Source of the DNA: an uncultured Chryseobacterium sp.
GTDB lineage: Bacteria; Bacteroidota; Bacteroidia; Flavobacteriales; Weeksellaceae
Direction: 5' to 3'
DNA: 64,000 nt
NCBI GenBank assembly: GCA_913774355.1
Contig: CAJYGB010000034.1
Location: 93,879 to 157,878 of the forward strand
Shown in pieces: positions 18,124-27,815 of the stretch. Both the position numbers and the translations under genes were made by a program. Position 1 is the first letter of the stretch. Each line of letters starts with the position of its first letter. The notes under the pieces are model-generated. The model was given only the letters and a program-made list of their open reading frames with translations, did no database searches and was not told the DNA's origin.

Positions 18124-19330
18124 TTTCTAACATTTTTTCATAAATATTAATAGTTGAATTTACATTAGTATCTAAATCAAATTTTTCTATAACTCTTTTT
18201 CTACAATGTTCTGAAAAAGAAGTACGCTTCTTTTCTTTTATCCTTAAAATTGAATCAAATATTTGGACAACATTTCTTTTTTCAGCCACGTATCCACAGC
18301 TTTCATCAATAATTTCAGGACATGCTGTAGAATTATAGACTATTGCAGGTGTACCACAACTTATTGCTTCAGCAATAACTTTTCCAAATGTATCTTCAGT
18401 AGATAAGTGTACATAAACATCTGCAATGGAATATGCTTTTGCCAGCTCTTCCTTTCCATCTAAATAGGAAATGTGCGTTATATTTTTTGGAAGTAATTCA
18501 GGAGATGATACATTGCCAATCATCAATATTTGCATACTATCCTGAATAATAGTTGATAATTTTAACGCATCAATCCATTTTACATCTGTAATATTCCAAC
18601 CTGCACTAACTAAAATAATATTAAATTTATCGACGTTTATTTTATATTTCGTTATAAATTCCTGATCAATATTTTCTTTAAAAATAGAATGATCTACCCA
18701 ATTATAAATAGATTTTATAGGATATTTTTTCAGGAAAGATTGCTTTACTTCAGATTCTAACCATTTTGATACCGGTATTATTGTCATTTTAGAAATATCC
18801 GTAAACCATTTTTTTTTGTCATCATACATTTCTCGGGATTTATCGAAAAATAAACTGGGAGGATATGCTTTCACTTGAGGACACTCATAACAATGTGTTT
18901 TCCATTTAAAACATTGCACATCAGTAAAATGAGAACATTTGCCGGTAAAAGCCCAACAATCATGAAGTGTCCACACTATCGGTATTTGAGAACTTATAAG
19001 ATATTCAAATAAAACTTTTAGATTCAAATAATTACCATGTAGGTTATGAAGATGTATTATATCTGGTTTTACATTTTCTATATACGAAATAAGGTTTTTT
19101 GTCCCGTTTCTTGAGAAATATCCCTGCGTACCCAATATTCTTGAGCCAATGTTATGAATATGATTTTCCAGTTTTGTTCCTATTTTAAAACTTTTAGGAT
19201 ATGAAGTAAAAAGCTGTCCGTATGCAATATAACATTTATGACCTTGTTTTTCCAACACCGTTGCAATATCCTCACATATAGAACCTGTACTTCCGTATCC
19301 AGATACTGAATTAATCATCAATACTTTCAT
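18113..19330 (-). CDS. GT4 glycosyltransferase, colanic-acid WcaC-like
   Basis: A 405-residue GT4 enzyme starting MKVLMINSVSGYGSTGSICE. A TTG at 19351 would add seven residues but overlap capG; the ATG two bases after the capG stop is preferred. A Cys-rich loop after WTLHDCWAFTGKC (CSHF, CFKWKTHCYEC) is characteristic of this subgroup. The donor side carries HLSTEDTFGKVIAEAISCG (E-x7-E). The position directly after capG makes it a candidate FucNAc transferase; this is inference. Confidence 0.85.
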   Translation of the reverse strand: MKVLMINSVSGYGSTGSICEDIATVLEKQGHKCYIAYGQLFTSYPKSFKIGTKLENHIHNIGSRILGTQGYFSRNGTKNLISYIENVKPDIIHLHNLHGNYLNLKVLFEYLISSQIPIVWTLHDCWAFTGKCSHFTDVQCFKWKTHCYECPQVKAYPPSLFFDKSREMYDDKKKWFTDISKMTIIPVSKWLESEVKQSFLKKYPIKSIYNWVDHSIFKENIDQEFITKYKINVDKFNIILVSAGWNITDVKWIDALKLSTIIQDSMQILMIGNVSSPELLPKNITHISYLDGKEELAKAYSIADVYVHLSTEDTFGKVIAEAISCGTPAIVYNSTACPEIIDESCGYVAEKRNVVQIFDSILRIKEKKRTSFSEHCRKRVIEKFDLDTNVNSTINIYEKMLENVS

Positions 19331-19332
19331 CT

Positions 19333-20472
19333 CTAAATCTCTTCTGACCAAACGGTTCTTTTAATATAATCTGTATAAGAAATAATAATTCTCACCACTT
19401 TCTCAGAAACATTAGGCATTGAATAATCAGAAACTGGTCTGAAGTTTCTTTCTGTTCCTACCTTTTGCTGCAAAACCTGAGTTAAGCCCTGTAAAATACG
19501 TTCAGGTGACAAACCTACCATCATGACACTTGCTTCCTCCATCGCTTCAGGTCTTTCGTGAGCCTGACGAATATTTAGCGCTCTGAAGTTCAATATTGAA
19601 GATTCTTCCGAAATTGTTCCTGAATCTGATAATACTGCATATGCTCTTTTTTGCAATGCGTTATAATCATGAAAACCAAGAGGTTTTAAAAACTGAATTT
19701 CAGGACGCATTTCAATCTGCATTTTATCAATCATATTTTTCGTACGTGGGTGTGTAGAAACAATAATTGGATATTGATATTTTTCTGCAATTGCATTTAA
19801 TGAATCCATCAAGCCTCTGAAGTTTTTTTCAGAATTGATATTTTCTTCTCTGTGAGAAGATATTACAAAGAATTTGCCTTCTTCTAAGTTTAATTTTTCC
19901 AAAACATTCGAAGCTTCAATCTGAGGCAAATAATGATTTAGAACCTCAAACATCGGTGAACCCGTTTTGATAATTCTGTCTGCAGGAAGACCTTCTCTTA
20001 AAAGATATTCTCTTGCAATATCAGAATACGTCAAATTAATATCAGAAGTATGATCTACAATTTTACGGTTGGTTTCTTCCGGAACTCTCTGATCAAAACA
20101 TCTGTTTCCTGCTTCCATATGGAAAATAGGAATATGTCTTTTTTTAGCAGGAATTGCACAAAGACAGGAGTTAGTATCTCCCAAAACCAAGAACGCATCG
20201 GGTTTCAGCTCTTCTAATAACGGATCTATTTTAATTAAAATATTTCCGACGGTTTCAGTGGCTGTCTTTCCTGCTGCTTCAAGAAAGTAATTAGGTTTAC
20301 GAAGTGCTAAATCTTTAAAAAAGATTTGGTTCAGTTCGTAATCATAATTCTGTCCTGTATGAACGATTATATGTTCTACTGCCTCAGATGCGTCTAAAGC
20401 GTCTAAAACTCTTGATAATCTGATAATTTCAGGTCGTGTTCCCACAACCGTCATTACTTTTAGTTTTTTCAT
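19333..20472 (-). CDS. capG: UDP-GlcNAc 2-epimerase family enzyme, CapG/FnlC-like
   Basis: A 379-residue non-hydrolysing UDP-GlcNAc 2-epimerase family protein. It has VVGTRPEIIRLSRVL, HTGQNYDYELNQIFF, HMEAGNRCFDQRVPEE and SDSGTISEESSIL, which form the UDP site. In the FucNAc pathway CapG/FnlC epimerises the CapF product at C2 to UDP-N-acetyl-L-fucosamine. Finding it with capF and capE, rather than with a ManNAc dehydrogenase alone, supports CapG over WecB. A WecB role feeding the dehydrogenase at 23183-24487 is the alternative. Confidence 0.88.
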   Translation of the reverse strand: MKKLKVMTVVGTRPEIIRLSRVLDALDASEAVEHIIVHTGQNYDYELNQIFFKDLALRKPNYFLEAAGKTATETVGNILIKIDPLLEELKPDAFLVLGDTNSCLCAIPAKKRHIPIFHMEAGNRCFDQRVPEETNRKIVDHTSDINLTYSDIAREYLLREGLPADRIIKTGSPMFEVLNHYLPQIEASNVLEKLNLEEGKFFVISSHREENINSEKNFRGLMDSLNAIAEKYQYPIIVSTHPRTKNMIDKMQIEMRPEIQFLKPLGFHDYNALQKRAYAVLSDSGTISEESSILNFRALNIRQAHERPEAMEEASVMMVGLSPERILQGLTQVLQQKVGTERNFRPVSDYSMPNVSEKVVRIIISYTDYIKRTVWSEEI

Positions 20473-20523
20473 ATAGCTATTTGCTGTTATCCTTTGATTT
20501 CAGTTTTAATTTAAATTAATAAT

Positions 20524-21642
20524 TTAAACTTCTACAAAATAAGTATCTGCATCTTCGGGATTGAAAGCCTCATTGATCCAAAAAATTGTGTATAATTCTT
20601 CTACTCCAATATTTTTAATGTTATGCGTATACCAAATTGGCATATCTACATACGCAGGTTCATTTCCATCTAAATAAAAATCTAAAACCTCATCAGAATC
20701 AATTTTTCTAAGTTGGATTAAAGCTTTTCCTTTAATGACTGCAAATCTCTCAATTTTTCTTGTATGAAAATGATTTCCTCGTGTAATTCCCGGAACCGTT
20801 GTTGAAAACGAGCATTGTCCGCCAATTCCCAAACGAATTACCTCAACAAAAGCTCCTCGAGGATCTGTATGCTGTATAAATTTTACCGGATAATGCGTTT
20901 TATAATCAATGTATGAACGATACGTATTGAATAAATTATGTTCAAATGAGTCATTGATAGCAGGAATTTCACCACCATCGAAATACTTTGTTTTATATTC
21001 ATTCAGTAATGCTAAAACCTCAGATACTTTTTTAGTGGCAGTAGGTTCAACAAAATATTCCGCTTTGCTTTTACCTTCTTGAATTTCATTAATAATGATT
21101 TCAACCAATTCCTGAACGTAAATAAGCTTAACTTCTCCATCCGTTGCAATGGTTGGTGTTTCACCATGTGTCAACTGATAACAAAATGTAGAAATAAACG
21201 AATTATAGAAAGGTTTTCCAAAAGCACCGAAAACATTAGGAATAATCAATCCTGTTATTTTTCCGCCGTTTTCCTGTGCCCAATTTGCTAAAGCTTCTCT
21301 GCCTTCTCTTTTTGATTTCCCATATAAATTGTCTCTTTCTTCCTGAGTAGAAGAAGAAATCATCACATGAGCATTTGAGCCTGTTCGTTTCAATGAATCA
21401 ACTAATTTTTGGGCTAAACCGACATTAGTTTCATAAATAAATTGCTCGCTGTCATGACGATTCATTGCAGCAAGATGAATAATAACATCGCATTGAGCAA
21501 CAAATTCATCTAATTTATTATCATCTTCAAAATATTCTTTCTGAAAATCAATTCTTTGAAAATCTTCGGGAGATAATCCCAAAGTATTATATAAATGTCT
21601 TCCGACAAAACCATTCTGACCGGTAATTCCGATTTTTTTCAT
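20524..21642 (-). CDS. capF: CapF-like bifunctional reductase/epimerase of the UDP-L-FucNAc pathway
   Basis: A 372-residue two-domain protein. Residues 1 to about 245 form an SDR (GITGQNGFVGRHL for NADPH; DVIIHLAAMNRHDSEQ), and from about 255 a cupin follows (KFIQHTDPRGAFVEVIR, TRGNHFHTRKIERFAVI with metal-ligand His residues). This domain order and length are those of Staphylococcus CapF, which epimerises and then reduces the CapE product. It lies between capG and a WxcM-like cupin gene. A 66-bp spacer upstream holds AAGGCTTTTGGCTTTTAGC-type low-complexity DNA. Confidence 0.92.
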   Translation of the reverse strand: MKKIGITGQNGFVGRHLYNTLGLSPEDFQRIDFQKEYFEDDNKLDEFVAQCDVIIHLAAMNRHDSEQFIYETNVGLAQKLVDSLKRTGSNAHVMISSSTQEERDNLYGKSKREGREALANWAQENGGKITGLIIPNVFGAFGKPFYNSFISTFCYQLTHGETPTIATDGEVKLIYVQELVEIIINEIQEGKSKAEYFVEPTATKKVSEVLALLNEYKTKYFDGGEIPAINDSFEHNLFNTYRSYIDYKTHYPVKFIQHTDPRGAFVEVIRLGIGGQCSFSTTVPGITRGNHFHTRKIERFAVIKGKALIQLRKIDSDEVLDFYLDGNEPAYVDMPIWYTHNIKNIGVEELYTIFWINEAFNPEDADTYFVEV

Positions 21643-21708
21643 AGTTAAAGGCTTTTGGCTTTTAGCTTTTGGTTTTTTTACACCTCCACTAATAGACCTA
21701 ACATAATT

Positions 21709-22119
21709 TTACATGTAATTAAAATAATCTAAACTATATCTATATTCATCAGCAATTTCACCTAGCTGGTAATCTGCCAAAACCAACAGTTTACTGTCGA
21801 ATGATTTTGACTGAATTGCAGTAATACACCCTGCGGGAATGTGCAGGTAAGTTAATACTTCGTCTGTTAAAAGATATTTCTGACTTATTAAATCTTTTGA
21901 AGGATTTGTGAAATCATCAACCTCAATCACGGAAATTTCAAAACTTCCTTTCATACTGGCAAACCATCGCTGTTCAATTTTATGACCTTGCCAACCACGA
22001 ATAAAATCTGTTGAGTGATTTTCAATGGTATAAATTCTTTTAATCTCAGATGCATCAAATTCATTATTGAATGTAATAACTCCTCGATCATCTTGATGAG
22101 TCTTTCCCTGAAGTAACAT
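21709..22119 (-). CDS. WxcM-like (FdtA/QdtA) cupin protein
   Basis: A 136-residue single-domain cupin with FIRGWQGHKIEQRWFAS, FEISVIEV and TYLHIPAGCITAIQS, the pattern of the WxcM-like C-terminal / FdtA family. FdtA and QdtA are dTDP-4-keto-6-deoxyglucose 3,4-ketoisomerases. Here the gene sits between capE and capF, where no ketoisomerase step is known, so it may act on a CapE/CapF intermediate, bind it or help fold the enzymes. Gaps are 11 bp to capE and 66 bp to capF. Family confident, reaction unknown. Confidence 0.8.
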   Translation of the reverse strand: MLLQGKTHQDDRGVITFNNEFDASEIKRIYTIENHSTDFIRGWQGHKIEQRWFASMKGSFEISVIEVDDFTNPSKDLISQKYLLTDEVLTYLHIPAGCITAIQSKSFDSKLLVLADYQLGEIADEYRYSLDYFNYM

Positions 22120-22130
22120 TAATTGCTATT

Positions 22131-23165
22131 TTAATAAGGATACTGCATTACATCTTCTCCGAAAACTTCTTTACGGATTAACGGCAAAGTTGATAGCAGC
22201 TTTTTAAGACCTTCAACGCCTTGCTGTTCTGTATTGTGTGAATGATAATCTTCGATTTCAGCTACTTCTTCTTCTCCTTCAGAAAAATACTGTGCATAAT
22301 TCAGATCACGGTTATCTGCCGGAACACGGTAGAAATCTCCCATATCTTCCGCTTTTGCCATTTCTTCACGGGTACAAAGAGTTTCATATAACTTTTCACC
22401 GTGACGGGTTCCGATTACTTTTACCGGAACTTCTTTACCAGTCAATTCAATTAAAGCTTTTGCTAAATCACCTATACTTCCTGCAGGAGCCTTATTTACG
22501 AACAAATCCCCCGGATTAGCATGTTCAAAAGCGAATAATACCAAATCTACCGCATCTTCTAATGACATAAAGAATCTGGACATATTCGGATCTGTAATGG
22601 TAATAGGTTCTGCTTTTTGAATCTGATTCAAAAATAACGGAATTACAGAACCTCTGGATGCCATCACATTACCATAACGGGTAAGGCAAACTACAGTTTC
22701 ATTGGTATTTCTTGATTCCGCTACCGCTACTTTTTCCATCATTGCCTTGGAAATTCCCATTGCATTGATAGGGTAAGCCGCTTTATCGGTGGAAAGACAA
22801 ATTACTTTCTGTACTTTATTTGTTGTTGCTGCACGAATTACATTCTGAGTTCCTTCAACGTTAGTTTTTACAGCCTGCATTGGGAAAAATTCGCACGAAG
22901 GAACCTGCTTTAATGCAGCAGCATGAAAAATATAGTCTACTCCTCTTGTAGCCGGTTCTACACTTGCGAAATCTCTTACATCTCCGATATAATATTTTAT
23001 TTTATCGTTTTTGTATAAATTTCTCATATCGTCCTGCTTTTTCTCATCACGGGAGAAAATACGGATTTCTTTGAAATGATCTGTCTGCAGAAATCTATTT
23101 AGAACTGCAGTTCCGAAGGATCCAGTTCCTCCAGTAATAAGGAGGATTTTATTTTGTATTTTCAT
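22131..23165 (-). CDS. capE: UDP-GlcNAc 4,6-dehydratase / 5-epimerase, CapE/FnlA-like
   Basis: A 344-residue soluble extended SDR. NAD binding: GGTGSFG (12-18). The catalytic tract STDKAAYPINAMGISK holds D127, K128 and a Met-x3-Lys pair (M136, K140) in place of Tyr-x3-Lys, as in inverting 4,6-dehydratases of the CapE/FlaA1/PseB group. It converts UDP-GlcNAc to the L-arabino 4-keto-6-deoxy sugar, the first step to UDP-L-FucNAc. It stands 17 bp downstream of the dehydrogenase gene. PseB activity is possible from fold alone, but capF and capG beside it favour CapE. Confidence 0.9.
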   Translation of the reverse strand: MKIQNKILLITGGTGSFGTAVLNRFLQTDHFKEIRIFSRDEKKQDDMRNLYKNDKIKYYIGDVRDFASVEPATRGVDYIFHAAALKQVPSCEFFPMQAVKTNVEGTQNVIRAATTNKVQKVICLSTDKAAYPINAMGISKAMMEKVAVAESRNTNETVVCLTRYGNVMASRGSVIPLFLNQIQKAEPITITDPNMSRFFMSLEDAVDLVLFAFEHANPGDLFVNKAPAGSIGDLAKALIELTGKEVPVKVIGTRHGEKLYETLCTREEMAKAEDMGDFYRVPADNRDLNYAQYFSEGEEEVAEIEDYHSHNTEQQGVEGLKKLLSTLPLIRKEVFGEDVMQYPY

Positions 23166-23182
23166 CTCTAATGTAAGTTATT

Positions 23183-24487
23183 TTATAACCTTTTATCAAT
23201 ATCAGCTTTTGGAAACACTCCTTTTACATCATAAACGACTCCTTTTGCTTTGACTATCTTGTCTAACTTAAGATTAAGAAATTCTTCATGTGCAACGGTA
23301 AGAATTACTGCATCATAGTTTTCATTATCTTCTGGAAGTTTAGAAAAGAAATTGATCCTATATTCACTTTTTACCTCATTCGGGTCTGCCCATGGATCAA
23401 AAGTTATTACTTCTGCACCATATTCTTCTAAATTCGTAATCACGTCAATGGCTTTCGAGTTTCTGATATCCGGACAGTTCTCTTTGAATGTAATTCCTAA
23501 ATTCAAAATTCTCGCTCCTTTCACCGTGATATCATTCTTAATCATCAGCTTAACCACCTGTGATGCCACAAAAGCCCCCATTGAATCATTCAATCTCCGG
23601 GCTGCCAAAATCAATTCGGAATAATAGCCTATTTCCTGTGCCTTTTGCGCTAAATAGAAAGGATCAACTCCAATACAGTGACCACCAACCAAACCGGGCT
23701 TAAATTTCAGGAAATTCCATTTTGTACCGGCTGCTTCCAATACATCATGCGTATCGATATCCATCAGAGAAAAAATTTTGGCAAGCTCATTCATAAAAGC
23801 GATATTAAGATCCCTTTGAGAATTTTCAATAACTTTAGACGCTTCGGCAACTTTTATGGTGGGTGCCAAATGAGTTCCAGCCGTGATCACAGATCTATAT
23901 AAATCATCTACCACTTTTCCTATTTCAGGAGTAGAACCGGAAGTGACCTTTAATATTTTATCAACCGTGTGTTCTTTATCTCCCGGATTAATTCTTTCAG
24001 GTGAATAGCCCACGAAAAAATCTTCATTAAATGTTAACCCTGATATTCTTTCCAATACAGGAACACATTCCTCTTCGGTAACCCCAGGATAAACCGTCGA
24101 TTCGTAAATGACAATATCCCCTTTTTTCAGAACTTTTGCTACAGTTTCGCTTGATTTGTACAAAGGAGTCAAATCGGGTCTGTTATGTTTATCTACGGGT
24201 GTCGGAACTGTTATAATATAAATATTGGCTCTATTAATATCATCTATCGATGCTGAACAAAATAAACCGTTCCTGCTTTCTGTTAAAAATGGATTGTCCT
24301 CTGAAAGAACAGATTGAAGTACTTTGTTTTCTACCTCAAAAGTTGTATCTATACCTCTTTTTAGGTCTTCAATTCTCTTTTGACTGATATCGAAACCTAT
24401 GACCGGATATTGAGTTGCAAAAAGCCGGGCTAATGGTAACCCCACATATCCTAAGCCAATTACTGCAATTTTGTGTTTACTATTCAT
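23183..24487 (-). CDS. UDP-sugar 6-dehydrogenase, TviB/WbpA/WbpO type
   Basis: A 434-residue nucleotide-sugar dehydrogenase. It has the Rossmann motif GLGYVGLPLA (11-20), TVPTPVDKHNRPDLTPL, YESTVYPGVTEEECVPVLE and catalytic C271 in GGHCIGVDPF. The C-terminal domain carries LGITFKENCPDIRNSKA. This subgroup oxidises UDP-GlcNAc, UDP-GalNAc or UDP-ManNAc to the uronic acid by two NAD-dependent steps. It would supply an acidic sugar for the capsule. Which epimer is used cannot be read from the sequence. Confidence 0.9.
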   Translation of the reverse strand: MNSKHKIAVIGLGYVGLPLARLFATQYPVIGFDISQKRIEDLKRGIDTTFEVENKVLQSVLSEDNPFLTESRNGLFCSASIDDINRANIYIITVPTPVDKHNRPDLTPLYKSSETVAKVLKKGDIVIYESTVYPGVTEEECVPVLERISGLTFNEDFFVGYSPERINPGDKEHTVDKILKVTSGSTPEIGKVVDDLYRSVITAGTHLAPTIKVAEASKVIENSQRDLNIAFMNELAKIFSLMDIDTHDVLEAAGTKWNFLKFKPGLVGGHCIGVDPFYLAQKAQEIGYYSELILAARRLNDSMGAFVASQVVKLMIKNDITVKGARILNLGITFKENCPDIRNSKAIDVITNLEEYGAEVITFDPWADPNEVKSEYRINFFSKLPEDNENYDAVILTVAHEEFLNLKLDKIVKAKGVVYDVKGVFPKADIDKRL

Positions 24488-24528
24488 TATTTTTATTCAT
24501 CTTGATGTTTAATTAGAAATTAAAAGTA

Positions 24529-26904
24529 CTAAAATTTTCCGAACAGTTTTTTCCATAACGGTTGATGTGCTTCGGCTGAATAGCCATAGCCATATTTATA
24601 GCCGTATCCATAACCACTATGCATCTTATCCACATCATTGAGTACCAAGCCCACATTCTTAATTTTTTTATCTTTGATCTGCTTATTGATAAAAGAAACC
24701 AATTCTTTTTCGGTATAGCCGGAACGTGTTACATAAACGGTTACGTCTGCAACATCTGCAATAAGAAAAGAATCGGTAACCAGCATCAAAGGTGCTGTAT
24801 CTAAAAGGATATAATCATAATCGGCTTTTAAACTTTCGATGAGCTCATGATACCTTCCGTTGGATAATAATTCTGTAGGGTTTGGAGTAATGGCACCTGA
24901 ATAAATTACATCACAATGCGGGTTGAATGAGGTCGGATGGATAATTTCACCGGTTTTCATTTCGTTATCGTACATGAATTCAGATAAACCGACAAGCCCT
25001 CGTCTGCTTTCATTATATCTCTGCAATTGCGGATTCCGTATATCCGAACCAATGATAATTACTTTTTTGCGTGGAGTAGCAAGGGTTAATGCTAAGTTTA
25101 CTGAGGTAAATGTTTTCCCTTCACCTTTTACAGTAGACGTTACGAAAATCACATTACCTTTTTTTCCCTTTGGAAGCATAAAATTAATATTGGTGATAAG
25201 TATCCTGAACGCTTCCGCCAAAGCTGACAAATCGTTAACCTGTACGATTTCCTGCTCCCCTTTCTCTAGAGAAGGCAGTTCACCAATAACGGTAACTCCC
25301 TTTGCTAACTTTTCCAGATCATTTTTAGATTTAATCTTATTATTAAATAATTCTGTCAGATAGATGATCCCAAAAGGGACCGACAAACCTATGATCAAGG
25401 CTGCTAAGTAGATAATTAATCGTTTAGGAGACACCGGAGAAGGATTTGTCAGCGCATCATCTACAATCCTTGCTTTTGGAGCGGCAATCGCTAAAGATAT
25501 CGCTGCTTCTTCTCTTTTCTGTAATAATAATAAATAAAGCTGTTCTTTTATATTCTGCTGTCTTTCAATACTTCTGAATATTTTTTCCTGAACAGGAATC
25601 TTTGAAATTCTTCCTGACAAACGGTTCTGTTCGTCCAAAATATTATTTCTTGAAATCTGAAGTGCCGATCTGCTTTTTTGTAAACTCTGTACAATTGAAC
25701 TTCGCATACTGTTGATTTGCGAAGTGATGTCCTGAACAATTGGGTTTGCGGTCGTTGAATTTTCCAGCAAACGGTTCCTTTCAATAACCAGCTGATTATA
25801 ATTTCCGATATCGGATGAAGTATCAGCATCTGAAAGCCCTACATTTAAAGGTAAAACCTGATAGTTTCCCTGCCTGCCGATTGAGCTTAATAAACTATTC
25901 ACCAATTCAAGCTGCGATTCATTTTCAATCTGCTTTTCTCTTCCTGAAGCAGCCGTTTTTAAAGAAAGTTCCGCTTCGGTCTGAATATCGGCTATATTGT
26001 TCTGTACCTTAAAACTTTGTTTCTGAGATTCTACATCTCCCAGCTCCTTACTGATCAAAGTAATTCTTTCATCAATGAAGTTTGCCGTTTTCTGTGCCTC
26101 CGAATTTTTATCCAGATTGGCTTCCCTGTTATAATTTACGGCCAGGCGATTCAGAATATCTTCAGACTTTTCTGGAACCGGATCGGTGATGGCAATTTTC
26201 AGGACGGTCGCTTCTTTCTGTACCAGACTTACATTTAATTTGGAAAGATAAGATCTTGTCCTGTCCATAGCAGACATAAACTGAAGCTTAAAGATATCTT
26301 CCGGTTTAGTTGCTTTGTACGCCGAATTTTTCTGAAATATTACTACACCAAACGGCAGTGATACGGCTTTATTCAAGGGAGCTTTAATAGACTGTTTAAA
26401 ACTTTCTGATTCAAGGATAATATTACCACCTGCAATTTTCGCAGTAACTTCTTTAGAAGGGTAAACACCTTTATTTTTTTCACTAATGACTCTTACAAAG
26501 AAGGGCGTACTGTCTTTATAAAGCTCAGTTTCTTTTAATTTTCCTTTGGAATAGATTGTGGTTTCTAACGACAGTTCTCTAACGACAGAAAGCATCAGCT
26601 TTTTCGACTTTAATATCTCTATTTCATTGTCAACCGAATTGGTTCCCATCCCGCCAATTCCACCAAGCTCTGAAATAACGGACATCTCCGGCTGACCTGA
26701 GGTTGATTTTTTAACTTCTTTAATTAATAAGGTAGATTCAGTAGTATAAACGGGTATGCTATATCTTAAAAAAAACCATGCAATAATAATGGCACTGATA
26801 CCAGCAATTACAAACCAATACCAACGGTAAAGATATGGTTTAATAATTTCCCTAATGTTAAGATCTTCTTCCTGAAATTCTTCCTGATTCTTGATGTAAT
26901 CCAC
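24529..26904 (-). CDS. Wzc-like polysaccharide co-polymerase / BY-kinase (second copy)
   Basis: A 791-residue Wzz domain plus BY-kinase. The frame opens with GTG at 26904 ([20 protein letters not shown]); no nearer ATG fits. Membrane segments lie near residue 35 and near 515. Kinase motifs: Walker [10 protein letters not shown] (590-598), Walker B ILLDTAP (699-705) and a six-Tyr tail (Y765 to Y775, every second residue). Walker A' is VIIIGSDIR, with Gly instead of the first Asp, as in the first copy. It follows wza by 27 bp, the classical export pair. Phosphorylation of the Tyr tail would govern oligomer cycling and chain length. Confidence 0.92.
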   Translation of the reverse strand: MDYIKNQEEFQEEDLNIREIIKPYLYRWYWFVIAGISAIIIAWFFLRYSIPVYTTESTLLIKEVKKSTSGQPEMSVISELGGIGGMGTNSVDNEIEILKSKKLMLSVVRELSLETTIYSKGKLKETELYKDSTPFFVRVISEKNKGVYPSKEVTAKIAGGNIILESESFKQSIKAPLNKAVSLPFGVVIFQKNSAYKATKPEDIFKLQFMSAMDRTRSYLSKLNVSLVQKEATVLKIAITDPVPEKSEDILNRLAVNYNREANLDKNSEAQKTANFIDERITLISKELGDVESQKQSFKVQNNIADIQTEAELSLKTAASGREKQIENESQLELVNSLLSSIGRQGNYQVLPLNVGLSDADTSSDIGNYNQLVIERNRLLENSTTANPIVQDITSQINSMRSSIVQSLQKSRSALQISRNNILDEQNRLSGRISKIPVQEKIFRSIERQQNIKEQLYLLLLQKREEAAISLAIAAPKARIVDDALTNPSPVSPKRLIIYLAALIIGLSVPFGIIYLTELFNNKIKSKNDLEKLAKGVTVIGELPSLEKGEQEIVQVNDLSALAEAFRILITNINFMLPKGKKGNVIFVTSTVKGEGKTFTSVNLALTLATPRKKVIIIGSDIRNPQLQRYNESRRGLVGLSEFMYDNEMKTGEIIHPTSFNPHCDVIYSGAITPNPTELLSNGRYHELIESLKADYDYILLDTAPLMLVTDSFLIADVADVTVYVTRSGYTEKELVSFINKQIKDKKIKNVGLVLNDVDKMHSGYGYGYKYGYGYSAEAHQPLWKKLFGKF

Positions 26905-26931
26905 TACTGATTTGGTGTAACTTGTTAAATA

Positions 26932-27741
26932 TTAATTTTTTGTCAATGCTAAAACTCCAATGACTAACGATGCAATTACGGAAGCCACGGATATGTATAA
27001 TCCCGTATTAGGGTCCACTCTTGCCGATTTTTCCCTGTTGGCATTCGGCTGAACGTAAATAACATCATTTTGTTTTAAATAATAATACGGAGAATTGATA
27101 AACTGAGCACTTGTTAAATCCACTCTTTCTTTAGTAATTTGCCCATCAACATTTCTGACAACCAACACATTTGTTCTGATCCCAAATGGCGTCGCATCCC
27201 CTGCGAGGCCCAATGCTCCAAGTAAAGTGGTTCCTCCGTCAGGAATAACGTATTGACCGGGCTTGTTCACCTCTCCTAATATGGAAACCTTAAAATTGAT
27301 CAGTTTTAGATCGACAACCGGATTTTTTACATAAGCAGAAATAAGATCAACCAGCTTTGAGCGCAGAGTTTCAACATTCTCACCTTTGGTACTTACTATT
27401 CCAATTTGTGGGAAAGTGATATTCCCATCAGTGTCTACAATATAAGTAGATCCTGAAACAGGAACCTGCTGAGGAAGACTGTTTGAACTGGGAACTGTAT
27501 ATTGAGTTGTAGTTGTACTTGATGAATAAGATTGATTGAAAGGCTTAACCACATCCATATCCTTTGCCGTAACCGTAATAATCAACTGATCTCCCGGCTG
27601 GAAAGTAATTCTGCTGTTTTTAATTGAGTTGTCAAGGGCAATACTCTCGATATCTTTCATATAGGTAATCTCCTGTCGGGGCGCACAAGAGAATACCACC
27701 AAGCTTAACGTACCGACTAAAATATATTTCTTAAAATTCAT
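26932..27741 (-). CDS. wza: Wza-like outer-membrane polysaccharide export lipoprotein
   Basis: A 269-residue lipoprotein with signal MNFKKYILVGTLSLVVFSC and lipidated C19. The frame can be extended to a GTG at 27762, but that codon falls inside a good -7 box and gives a worse signal peptide, so ATG 27741 is preferred. A Poly_export (PES) domain is followed by an SLBB domain (SILGEVNKPGQYVIPDGG) and a C-terminal hydrophobic helix that could cross the outer membrane as in E. coli Wza. It is next to wzc and forms the export channel. Confidence 0.9.
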   Translation of the reverse strand: MNFKKYILVGTLSLVVFSCAPRQEITYMKDIESIALDNSIKNSRITFQPGDQLIITVTAKDMDVVKPFNQSYSSSTTTTQYTVPSSNSLPQQVPVSGSTYIVDTDGNITFPQIGIVSTKGENVETLRSKLVDLISAYVKNPVVDLKLINFKVSILGEVNKPGQYVIPDGGTTLLGALGLAGDATPFGIRTNVLVVRNVDGQITKERVDLTSAQFINSPYYYLKQNDVIYVQPNANREKSARVDPNTGLYISVASVIASLVIGVLALTKN

Positions 27742-27761
27742 TTCTTTTGATATTTTTTTCA

Positions 27762-27769
27762 CAAAAATA
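27762..27769 (-). promoter_or_regulatory. Candidate -7 box upstream of wza
   Basis: The minus strand reads TATTTTTG, a match to TAnnTTTG, 21 bp upstream of the ATG at 27741. It implies a short leader and rules out the upstream GTG as start. No clear -33 TTG is visible. It may give extra transcription of wza-wzc inside the long operon. Confidence 0.35.
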
Positions 27770-27815
27770 GGATTATTATTTTCTAAATAAAATTTGTTTT
27801 CAGTTATATTAAAAC

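Noticed and set aside
26932-27762. GTG start for wza at 27762
   Set aside because: The codon lies inside a TAnnTTTG promoter box, and the ATG at 27741 gives a proper lipoprotein signal.
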